A stretch of DNA of 64,000 nt, taken from assembly GCF_958298935.1 (NCBI RefSeq), contig NC_084941.1, forward strand, positions 12,498,001 through 12,562,000. The letters are read 5' to 3'. Source of the DNA: Phragmites australis. Taxonomy: Eukaryota > Streptophyta > Magnoliopsida > Poales > Poaceae. Made by a program: the position numbers and the translations under genes. Below are positions 9,260 to 19,712 of this stretch, piece by piece. Below the pieces are notes generated by a model. The model did not search any database. It was not told the DNA's origin and saw only the letters and a list, made by a program, of their open reading frames with translations. The first letter of the stretch is position 1; each line of letters begins with the position of its first letter.

Positions 9260-11665
9260 CTATTTGCCTACTGTTTTCCCTACACCATCAAGGCGCATGT
9301 AGGGCATCACAGATCTATCTAGGGTCATTTCTACAAATTTGATTTTTTCTGGATCTCTGAAAGGCGGCACGTCGAAACTGATTGTATTCTTCCTCATCCT
9401 CCACATTCTCGACTCCGACAATTCTTTGTTTTCCGACAACAACTATGTGCTTCTTTTCATCCGCGGGGTCGATTATATAGAAAACCTATGCGACGTGATC
9501 AGCGAGTACCCACGAGTCATCTTTGTGCCCTATAAGGCTGAGGTCGACAGTTGTGAATCCGTAGTTGTCCACTGCCACGCCATTTGGGTGTTTGATCTAT
9601 TTGCACAGAAAGACGAGGATCTGCAGATTCACTCCATAGTCGAGTTCCTAGATTTCATCTATGAACCCATAGTAGGTGACCTTTTCCTCTATTGTGTCAT
9701 AGGCTTCTGTTTGAACACCGCAGTTTTGGGTCGTGCTTTTCTTGTCCTTTGCTTTGGTATAAAACGTGTACTCATTAATGTTATACGCTTGCTATGACGT
9801 AACTAAACTTGATGGGTCACAAGCCAACATTTTCAAAAAAAATTTATCTACAGATTCACCATCTGAAAGGTTTTTGTTCTTGAACTATGTGGTGAAGCGA
9901 CACTTGTGCTCTTTCAAGATCCAATCATACGAGCGGCCTTGATTTTTTGTGTGGAGCTCATCCAGGTGTTGCTCGACGTACGGCGCCACTAACTGGAGCT
10001 GCTGCAAGATGGTGAAATGTGCTTCTTCCATTGCTTTGTAATCATGATCGATGAATCTTTTCTTTCCTTTGGACCCTCTACCAGACAACCTCCCCTCATG
10101 TCAAGATACAGGTACACCAATTGGATTAGAATTTTTTTATGTAATCGATGCAACACTCAACAACTTCCTTGGTACTGTAGCCCTCGATCATGGAACCCTC
10201 TAGGTGAGCACGATTCCGTACATAGCCCTTGAGAATGCCCATGTACCACTCAAACACATACATCTGATGCAAGAATACAGGGCTGAGGGCAATTATCTCA
10301 TTCACGATGTGAACCAAGAGGTGTACCATAATATCGAAAAAGGATGGAGGGAAGCACATCTCAATTTGGTACAGAGTCTCTACCAAGTAACTATGTAGAG
10401 CACCCAGTTTTTCAGCATCGATCACCTCCTAAGCAATTGCGTTAAAGAAGTGACATAACCGTGTGATGACCACCTTTATGTATCTTGGCTTGATACCCCT
10501 TATTGCAATAAGGAGCATCTGCGTTATCATCACATGACAATCGTGAGACTTCACTCCGATTAGCTTCAAATCTTTCATCGAGACTTCACGCGAACCTTAC
10601 ATTCCTTAGTTCTTCAGCAAACTTTGGATACATAGCATCGAACTTTCTCCATTGGCTAGCATCAGCGGGGTGTTGAAGCTTAGTTTCATCCTTCTTGCGC
10701 TTATCGAAATGCCAACGTATCAGTTCAGAGTCCCTAGGGTTCGAGTACAAATGCTGCAAGCGGGGGATCACTGGTAGGTACCACATTACAATCGCAGGAC
10801 TTTTTCTCTTCTTCTCCGCGTTGGAAGAAGTGTCTTCTTCGTCACTACCAGTATTACTCTTCTTATTCTTCGCGTTGGCGGAAGCATCTTCGTCTTCACA
10901 ATTATCATTCCTCTTGTATCGACTCGCATTGCACACTGGACATCTATCCAAGGCTTCATACTCTTTACGGTAGATAATACAGTGGTTTGGACACGTTTGT
11001 ATTTTTTGCACATCCAATGAAAACGGGCAGATAAGCTTCTTCGCGTGATAAGTGGTGGTGGGCAAGGAGTTAGGCTTCGGAAGCATGTTTGCCAAGAGAC
11101 TTAACAAATCCGAGAAACTCTTGTCGGACCATTCGTTGCTGTCCTTCAACCTTAGATGTTCAAGCACCGGATGCAACACCGTAAACTCCTTATCACAGCC
11201 ATTCGATTCCTCGTACAAAAGTTCATTCGATGCCTTCTGTAACGCCTCGAAATTATCTAAACCTCTCGTGTCCCTTAAAATATGCGGTTCTGCATGACGT
11301 AGCATTTCCTCCAGATCAAAATCAATATCATCATCCATCATAACATTAGTGTCGCATTTGACTACTCCGTCATCATCACCATCCACTTGATCAATAGCGA
11401 TGTCCTTGTTTGGTTCGCTTGTACATTGTTCGCCGTGATTGGACTAACTTTTGTAATCCTCAACAAAACCTCTCAAGATCAAGTGTGATTTAATTATGCT
11501 TGATTTGTCCTACAATTTTTGGTTCTTGCAGTCAGAACATGAACAGTATATTTCCTTTATCTTCTTAGTCAAAGCGTCCTTCTCGACGGCTTCAATAAAA
11601 GCAAAGAGTCCTTTGATGTATATTACTCCATACCTTGGCGCATCGTACATCCATGCTCTATCCAT
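9260..11665 (-). pseudogene. TNP2 transposase of element B, catalytic core deleted
   Basis: Starts at 11,665 (MDRAWMYDAPRYG, the Transpos_assoc domain with Cys pairs YCSCSDCKNQK). An acidic stretch follows (DIDFDLEEMLRHAEPH), then a Cys-rich motif (CPNHC...CPVCNASRYKRN) and NPRDSELIRWHFDKRKKD. At about 10,586 the frame stops just before the Transposase_21 core and the sequence resumes after it (SMKDLKLIGVKSHDCH), so roughly 1 kb of the catalytic domain present in copy C is missing. DUF4218 (10,425-10,126), the KGKKRFIDHDYKA block (about 10,050) and DUF4216 (9797-9482) follow, with the stop at 9260. It cannot encode an active transposase. Confidence 0.88.
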
Positions 11666-11829
11666 CTTTAACTTCAACCACAAAATTAGATACATCAAAT
11701 TAATTAATTTGAAAATCAAAATTAAAAAGATTTTTTTTAAAAAGGAAAAAATGGTCTTGTTATGATTATAATATATCTACACAATTGAATCTACATTGGA
11801 GCAAATTTATGGCTCAAAATAATGTGAAT

Positions 11830-11892
11830 TCATTACTCTCTCTCCCTCTCCCTCTCCCTCTCCCTAGAGATCTAGATCTAGATCTAGAGAAA
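11830..11892. repeat. (CTCCCT)n microsatellite with AGATCT repeats
   Basis: ctctccctctccctctccct is followed by tandem agatctagatct units. Equivalent CT-rich and agatcta tracts sit at 23,219-23,257, 24,141-24,172 and 25,231-25,266, always in the leader upstream of a TNP2 start, so the tract is an old feature of the family's 5' leader. Confidence 0.85.
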
Positions 11893-12239
11893 AAAATCCC
11901 CATTCATGATAAAACCTCCTAGATGCTAAAAAACATCAAATTCTAGCTACATATTTTTATATAATGTTAGAACCATGTGAATCTATACAATTGAATCAAT
12001 ATTGACAACAAATTTTAGCTAATTCGAAGATCTAAATGGCAAGAACTATGAGCATCGCTAGATCACATTTAAATCCTAATTGAGCCTTAAATCTAAATCT
12101 AAACATCAAAAAATATGGTAGCTAGGGATGAGATACCCTTATCTTAGATGGCTCCTCCAAACAATTAAAAAAAATCTTTCCCCTATTTTCCAAATCCGCC
12201 GCCGAACAGTAGAGCTCTCTGTCTCAATGAGCTCCACGA

Positions 12240-12426
12240 TGGGGATGACACTATTTATGGAGATATTTTCACAGGTGGTTCACATAAAAAATCGTCTGTA
12301 GAAATTATTTTTCACAAGCGGTCCACAGCCGCACGGAGCCGCAGCTACTTTCTCAGGCGGTTGGTCCTACGAACCGCCTGTAGAAATGAAATCTAGGTAT
12401 CTCGGAAAATAGTTTTTTTAGTAGTG
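12240..12426 (-). repeat. 5' terminus and subterminal hairpins of element B
   Basis: Contains tcacaggtggttcacat, a hairpin caggcggttggtcctacgaaccgcctg (12,355-12,381) and the end agtttttttagtagtg. The three bases after it (tat, 12,427-12,429) would be the target duplication. It matches 6703-6943 (D) and, more degenerately, 31,926-32,204 (C). Confidence 0.85.
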
Positions 12427-12429
12427 TAT

Positions 12430-12952
12430 CTATAGACAAAAACACGAAAATGAACTACAAAACAATCCAGTTAAGGCAGGAATCCCTTATTGTCGATCTT
12501 TGTGCATCCATACCAATTGATTAGAAGAATTGAATGCAAATTATATTGAAAAGAAGAGGGGGATCAAGATCATCTAGTAGGGTTATGCTCCCTCCCAGTC
12601 CATTGGCAAAGTGTGCGGACGAAGTAGAGATGGGAGCTATCACTGACAAAACTTTGACGATAAGGTGCTAAATAAATATAAGGTAAGAATATGTGGATTT
12701 ACTTTGCCCTTTTCTATCGCCGGAAAAACCCCGACAATAAGTTGCCAAAACAAAATCTAGTTACAAAGATTAATTTTGTGTGTTTCGCTCTTTTGTCGGT
12801 AGCGTATTTCTCAAAATAACTCAGATTACGTCCATGCTCGCGTAGAACTAAGCATGATTTGGTCACTCGATCATGATGCTCGCTTTACTTCCTACCAATA
12901 CACACAATCTGTTATCCCAACGGAGCGTTGCCAAAACTACACTGGTATCAAC
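12430..12952. other. Spacer between CACTA elements B and C
   Basis: No gene or element recognised in these roughly 520 bases. It is probably the older sequence into which one or both elements inserted. Confidence 0.4.
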
Positions 12953-12964
12953 CATTATTAAAAA

Positions 12965-13365
12965 ACTATTTTAGAGGCGGGTTATAACCTATTTTTATAG
13001 GCGTTTAGCCAACCCGCCTGCGAAAAAAGTCCTGCGAACGATTTCCACAAGCGCAAAAGAGACCGCCGGTGAAAACCTATTATCACACACGGTTCATTTA
13101 AGAAACCGCCTGTGATAATCTCCACATATGGTTCTATTAAGTAACCGTCTGTAAATCGATTATTTAGATGCGGTTTCTTAAGTGAACCGCCTGTAGATAG
13201 GTAGATTTTCATAGACGGGCGACATAAGGATAATCTCCACACATAGTTCTCTTAAGTAACCGTCTGTAAATCGATTATCTAGATGCAGTTTTTTAAGTGA
13301 ACCGCCTGTAGATAGGTAGATTTTCATAGGCGGGCGACATAAGGACCCGCCTGTGATATGTATTT
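12965..13365 (-). repeat. Subterminal repeat array of element C, with a 115-bp tandem duplication
   Basis: Dense hairpin motifs (for example ggtttcttaagtgaaccgcc at 13,172-13,191). Units 13,115-13,229 and 13,230-13,344 are near-identical tandem copies, each containing two of these motifs. Confidence 0.85.
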
Positions 13366-13530
13366 CATTCAAAAAATAATAAAAAACATATATTTTATTC
13401 TCTCCAGATTTAAACATATTTTCAAGACAGATTCCAAATCACAGATTTCAACAACATTTGAATCAACACAAGTGTAATATTTAATACAAATACAAAATTA
13501 TTCACAACTACAATATTTTTACATCACAAG

Positions 13531-15600
13531 TCAAATATTCAACACAAGTATTCTTTCATGTGAATGACTAGCCAATTCCCCTTCGAGATCGAAAAGTCTG
13601 TCACTCTTGTGAATGACTTTGCGCATGATGAACCGATACATGTCACGTTGGACATTTTGGATATCTTCAGCTTTGAAAGAGGTGTGGGTAGGTTCGATCA
13701 TCCGTGCCTGAAATGAAAACACAACTTAAAGAGCTAAAACACTACTGACAACAGAAACAAAACCAAATAAGAATGTGCAAGCGCAATGATAACTTACGTC
13801 ATAGGGGTTTGTTGTGTACCTTCCATTTACCCTAAAAAACTGACAAACATAATATCCACAAAGAACGGTGTCAAAACCTTACTTGTGGCACTTCAAATAA
13901 AAACGTAACGTATTCGTTAGTTCAATAAAACTCTTTGTCATAAATAGTGAGATACAAGCATTAAATGTGTGTAATTACTGAAAAATGTGTACGAACCGCC
14001 ATCGCATCCGGCTTGGCCGCAACGTGTATTCCGCAGCATTTATGTATGGGATTTTTCTTTATCTCTGTATAACGTCAATGAGATCTTGGTACGATTTTTG
14101 GGGGTGATCGATTGAGTCAGGGACCACGAGTCTGCTTGACTTTGGCATCAACATTATACAAATAAAGTGACCGCTACATGAATCTTTATGTTAGGTTCTT
14201 GATCAAATAATTAAATTGAATATTTATGTTAGGTTCTGGGAACCCATGCTTCTAGCCCACTTTTGATTCGATGCCTCGAGTGCGACCCGGGTGTGCCTTG
14301 TTCCCCAGGGCCTTGGTGAACAGGTCATTCTCCCTGTCGGTCTCTAGAGACACTTCGTTAGCAATCTCTTGAATGGTCTGGGTGACTTCCATAGTCTTAT
14401 GGCTTTTGAAGGCTAAGTCCCTAGAGTCGGTTCATTCTGACCGAGTGTAGACCCAGTTCCTACTTCGCTCGTCACAATTTTTCAAAGGGTTGGGTTTCCC
14501 AGCCCGGGCAGCCTCTTCTTCTTGCCTCCTCCATTCAGAAATTTAGAGGGCGTACCCGAACGAGCCCAGGTGATGGTGGTACTTCTTCTTCTTCGCAAGC
14601 TGCTTAAAAGATTCACCCAATTTGATGGTCTCGGGTGTGGTCTTCTTCCTAACAAACTCCGCCCATTAGTCTGGCATAATCTTTCCGTATTTATTAAAGG
14701 GTACCAAGTTCTTCTTCACGAAGTCCTTATTCAGCTCACTCTTCCAGCCCCAGAAGCTCTTTCCCATAGTTTTCAATGCATTCTGTTTGGCGGCTTCCTC
14801 TGTCCCGAGGGGAATTGAATGGTCCTCTGCAATGTTGCCCAGAGGAACTCCTTCGTCTCTTCCGGCAGCAACCGCCAATCTGTTATAGTGATTGGGACGT
14901 ACTCCTTGACAAGAAATCCGCAACTGCTGCGGAATTTGGTACAGGCCTCACGAGGTGCAACGCTGACTTGCATTATTGTATAAGTGCGGGACGGTAACTT
15001 TTTTCTGCTTTGCTCGCCCCGTCTTCGTTTCAGTGTACCCCAGAGGGACCCAAAGTTTCGGGCACAGAGGGAGCGGAAGGTTGTGGCATAGAAGGTTGTG
15101 GCGTAGATGATCGACGCGACGATCTTTGCACCCTCACCCTCTAGAGAGAGAAAAAAAGGAGAGTTGACATAAACAAAAATATTCCTCCATTTAAGAAGTA
15201 TAAAATACATTGACTCAACTAAATACCTCTTCGACGGGATCGTACTTGTTGTCACTTTCCCGACGTCGGCTGTCCCGATCACACGAAATAGGGCTCGAGC
15301 TGTGATACGAGCCCGAGCTTTCACTGCTGTCGGAGGAGGACAGCTGGTGAGGGCTTCGGCTCCTATCCGACCTCCTGCTTGCATCCGCCCCATCTTGTAC
15401 CAGGGCGCCCTCTATTGCTAGCGGCCTCTGTACCTGGGAGGCCTCTATTGTGAGTGTCCTCTATGCCGGGATGCCTCTATTGCGAGCATCCTCTGTGCCG
15501 AGGAGGCCTCTATTGCAAGCATTCTCAGTGCTTCTGGTTTCTTCGGGAGGCTTGGGCTCCTATCCGACATCCTGCTTGCTTCTAGTTTCTTAGAGGTTGA
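13531..15600 (-). pseudogene. Second CACTA gene of element C: Transposase_24 plus Ulp1 (C48) domain
   Basis: Reads right to left. A degenerate tandem region is followed by DGADASRRSDRSRSPHQ and Ser-rich sequence, then Transposase_24 from VPITITDWRLLPEETKEFLW (about 14,900-14,840) through GYALKISEWRRQEEEAARAG (about 14,560-14,510) to KVGWKHGFPEP (about 14,250). The linker and following domain of copy A are deleted: at about 14,235 the sequence jumps to the intron before the Ulp1 exons. These give GHFICIMLMP, then a [18 protein letters not shown] block (13,900-13,850) in which the Gln codon is a TAA stop, and a last exon 13,722-13,531. Complementary in its damage to copy A; not functional. Confidence 0.85.
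15395..15535 (-). repeat. Degenerate tandem repeats in the second gene of element C
   Basis: Four or five units of about 33 bp built on gcctctattgc...cctctgt. They are the counterpart of the ccgctcccaataaagggcgcc array at 3306-3440 in element A and would encode repeated short N-terminal segments. Confidence 0.75.
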
Positions 15601-15659
15601 TGTCCTCTTCTGCCCCATGATACTTAATCGGCTGTCTGATTATTGTTGCCTAGAAAAAC

Positions 15660-18600
15660 TAACAAGTATGCAATGGTTCATTTCAGCAAGATTATCCTCC
15701 CTTGAAACAATAAAAAAGGCTCTATGATGAGCTCCCAACCATGACAAGCAATTCATATTTCTGCATGCTTGTAGGAGCTTTCACTTTGATGACCATATTT
15801 CAACATACATAACATATGTGAGGAAACCAAAACAGAAATTACTATTTTCAGTTCTAGCTGATGAGCCGAATTGTTGTTACGCAAGTTGATTTGTTTGAAT
15901 GCTATGGTTTGATCTTTATGTATTCTTCCATTCAATTTAGTAAATTAAAATTTCTGATGTACTGAATGACTCTATTTCCTATTTCACTAGAATAAAAATG
16001 GAACTTGGTTTCGATCCTGTTCTTCTGCTAAAAAGTATATTTTACTTGTTTAAAAAAAAAGTTTCCTTCAGAAGGAATTATTTATCTAAATTGGATGCTT
16101 GCAGAATTACTAGAGGCTTTCTGCTGGATTGAGAACACTACTTTTTTGAAAACTATATTCCAAGGGTTGAGTTACTGGCAAAAATCATTGGACTTCGTTT
16201 TTCTGAAAGACTGAGCAAAACCATCGAATTAATAAAAATGGTGTACAAGCAGAAAAGCCAACACTCCACGGGTTGTCATATCGTTGTCACTAGAATTGTC
16301 ATTTATTTCATCAAATCATGGATGGTTATGTCTTCCATGTAAGGCTGTTTGTTATACTCCCTTAAATACGAACACAGGAAGGGTTGTTTCCTAAAAAAGT
16401 TTAAGAGGAAAACAGGCATCCACCCAATCGTGCATTCCTGTCTTTGGCATATTGATACCAAATCATTCACAGTTCCATTCCATTTCAGCAATGGCCATGC
16501 TGGCCTGAACAACAAGATTTAGTTTAACATGACATGATATTTGAGTAAAACAGAAGAGAAGTATGCTTTACTGCATTCTCCAGCCCAATTATACACAACA
16601 CAAATCATGCTAGAGATCACTCTATGTAGTCTTAATTGTTCACACTACTGTCGTCTTGGAAAGTAAAGATGTGAAAAGGACTCCTTTGACAGAAACTTCT
16701 GACACGATCAGAAGCGCAAGATCATTTATCCAACGTGAAACACAAGGACTGTCATGGATGAGTAGTATCCATCCCATACGTTTCTAGGGGAAATGTCAGG
16801 CATGGGAAACGAATAGATGATCAGTGACATGTGAACAAACAGATCACCAATAATTTTGGAGATGCAAGTGTGAGGAGTTTGATCTGTTTGTACAAGAAAA
16901 CACTGATCATTTGCCACATAGCTAGCTTATGCATTTAACCAATGACAAGTGGTTGTTCATTTATTGTTTTGTCAATGGTGCGGCTATGTGTTGGCAACCA
17001 AATTTGTATATTTTCAATATAGACATCTTTGTAATGGTATCTATCTACTTTATCTATTTGTATATATTTATCCGTAACTTTGAGTTGAAAACCATAAGCC
17101 GGATGCGTGTGATATACAAGAACATTATTTTTCTCAACATGCTAAGCAGGAGGCTGTATAATCAACTTCAATTGCCAACTGTCCTTTCGATCGTTTTTTT
17201 TTGTTGAAAATAGTTTCTCACACCATTATCTAAAAAAATAGTTTCTCACACAGCTGTCTGAAAACTAGTGGGAGGAAAAAAGAAGAGATGAACCTGATCA
17301 GTTCTTGCTGGTAAGATTCTTGCATGCAGTTTCTATATATTAGAAAAGGACTTGAAAAGTGAAGAGGAAAAGATGACTCAACAGTGTGTGTGTTTCACAT
17401 GGAGAGCAAAAAATTTAATATGCTGAAAGAACTGTGGTATGAAACATGCAAGCCACTCCAGACATTGGAAGGTTATTAATTTCTTTTATCACATAGCCCA
17501 TAATATATTCCTTCATGTATTACATGGGCTAATAGTGTAGTGTATCCAGCCACCAGTCACTAATTAATCTATTGATCAATGCTTTATGATTCTGATCCAC
17601 CGGAAAGTGCGCGTGCATAAAACCCACTATCCTAGTTGCAAAATGATAACCTTATTGAGTAATGTCAACCAGTCCTCCTATATATATCATAGCAACACAT
17701 ATGCATAGTTCCAAGCTGGGTGCCTTGGCTCAACTCTAGTAAATGTTGCGATATCCATAATTACAATCTAACAAATAACAGATTTACAACCTGCGAAATA
17801 GAAAGTTACAACCAGACGTAAATAAGTTTTTGTTAACTCATTTGAACCACTTTTCTGATGGAATCTAACTATATATCATGTACCAGATTCTTGTGACGAT
17901 CACGTCATCAAATGTGTTCCGTTATGATTAAGTAAATGGTGGAGGAAACAAAAGCCATAGAAATATTTTGATTTGTATGTTTAAGAAACGATACGAAGTT
18001 CATGGCTGTAGTACACGAGGGGGTAAATCAGTATGCATATAGTTGTCTCAAAGTTGTAGTTATTTAACACCTTGATCATGGATGTGCTACATAAGAGGGA
18101 TAGATCAAGTTGCAGTAGTGGCCTAAGTACGTTAGCTCTATCAAATTAAGTTCTATGTATACGAGTTAATACTGTGTCACCAAAGGGTATAACGATGGCC
18201 AATGATCTATTGAAAATTATCACAGTATTCAGGGTGCAGCAGTGGCCATTTCTTAAATATGATGTTCACCCATTTTTTACTGCCAATAAATTCAACCACC
18301 CAATTTGACTGGAATAATTTACAGCGTACTAGTATACTAAAATTTACCTTTTTCAGGAGCTCGCAGGGTTCTTATATAGTCACTTACAAACACTACTGAT
18401 TTAGACTTCACTGCAAAAGTCTTGATAACCTTCTTCCATTATTTAGATATCTGTTGATTAACATGCCTCAATGCATCTGTACACTTGAATTCAATGTTTC
18501 TATGTTTAAGTGCTCTTATTTGCCTACACTGCCTAGTTTTATTCTCTATGAATGATATTTTTTGTAGCACAGTATTATTTTTATATATGGATAAAATAAT

Positions 18601-18860
18601 TTTCCTACAGTACTTCTCTTGACTTCAACTACGTACGTTTTGATAGTGTTCTTATGAAATTTATATATGTGTATTCAGCGAAAGAAATGACAAAGACGCA
18701 CATCATTCTTCTAGCACTTATATAGCCTGGTAGTTCTGTTCTCCTGCAATGTTATGGAGGGTGGAGCATACATGAACCAAGGAACGCTTTCTTGCAAAGG
18801 ACAAAAAGATTTTCGGTAACAAAATACTACACAAACCCTAAGATTTTTCGGGTAACACAA
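15660..18860. other. Long intron of element C, nothing recognised
   Basis: About 3.2 kb of AT-rich sequence between the second-gene body and its first exon. Short ORFs at 16,303-16,515 (-) and 16,929-17,207 (+) have no family I recognise and no clear splice framing. By analogy with element B this intron could hold captured host sequence, but none is evident. Confidence 0.45.
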
Positions 18861-18928
18861 GCATCACAGAGCACGGCGACGCGATGGCCAGGCATCATAA
18901 AGCACAAGAAAGGGGGATGCCTACTCAC

Positions 18929-19319
18929 CATTCTGGCGGTGTCAGCGCGGTCCTCCTCAGTGGCTCCTCCTCGGTGGCTCGAGCGGTAGTGCCTCGGACT
19001 CCTTGGCGGTGGCGGTGGCGGTGGCTCGACGGCGGCTCCTCCTCGGCGGCGGCGGCTCGGACTCCTCGACGATGACGATTGCTCGGCGGCTCGTCCTCGG
19101 CGGCGGCAGCAATGGTTCCTCCTTGGCGCTGTCCTCCTCCATGGGGGGACAGGGCGCGGGGTGGCCCCACCTCGTCGGGGGCGGCGACGTCGTGGGGTGG
19201 CCCTCCTCGTCGGGGAGGGAGAGTGGGCAGCGGGTGGTGGATGGAGGGAGTGGGCGCGGCGAAAAGGGATTGGGCGCGCTTAACCTTGGCAGCCTAACGG
19301 CGCGGGCAAACTTCATCAA
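18929..19319 (-). pseudogene. First exon of the second CACTA gene, element C
   Basis: Open from ATG at 19,319 (MMKFARAVRLPRLSAP), Pro/Arg/Glu-rich, with a GGC/GGT trinucleotide expansion (about 19,004-19,060) giving repeated Arg-Ala-Thr. A donor (GTGAGT, reverse complement of 18,923-18,928) closes the exon. Position and opening residues match copy B, but the interior is diverged. Function unknown. Confidence 0.5.
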
Positions 19320-19712
19320 TTGGCTAGGGTTTTTGGGCCTCGCGCGTATATCTATATAGAAATCATTTCCACAGGCGGTTGCTTATGTCAACCGCCTATG
19401 GAAAACTATTTTCACATGTGGTTTCTTAGGTTAACCGCATGTGGAAACATATCAGTGCTTATTTTTTCCTAGAACCGGCACTGATTGTTTTTCTGGAAAT
19501 ATTCTTCTATTATATTAAGCTTCTTAAATTAAAGCATATACATGTCCTAAATATAAATTAAAGCATATTATTACTCCATACATACCCTCGATATAAATTA
19601 AAGCATATTCTTACATCATGCATACGGGTCCTCGATACAAATTAAAGCTTATCCTAAATTTATACAAATTTCAGGTTCTGTCATATTGGAAAATAATTTG
19701 CATAATATGGCA

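Larger units (their letters stand above)
6944..12426 (-). mobile_element. CACTA element B (5' part), interrupted by D and A
   Basis: Minus-oriented. The 5' terminus at 12,426 reads gtagtg on the + strand (CACTACTAAAAAAACTATTT in element orientation), preceded by subterminal hairpins at 12,262-12,390. TNP2 (11,665-9,260) and the first exon of the second gene (8,952-8,681) follow. The intron continues left to 6944, where D begins. The rest of the second gene and the 3' end of B are expected beyond A, outside the window; that nesting is inferred. Confidence 0.7.

Noticed and set aside
10586..11386. 266-codon ORF as a stand-alone gene
   Set aside because: It is the N-terminal third of the TNP2 of element B, cut by the core deletion.
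12940..12945. cactgg as the left terminus of element C
   Set aside because: Alignment with element A by distance to the aggcgggt motif places the end at 12,953 (cattatta) instead.
16303..17207. Short ORFs in the intron of element C as captured host genes
   Set aside because: No known domain and no splice signals framing them; reported only as unrecognised intron.
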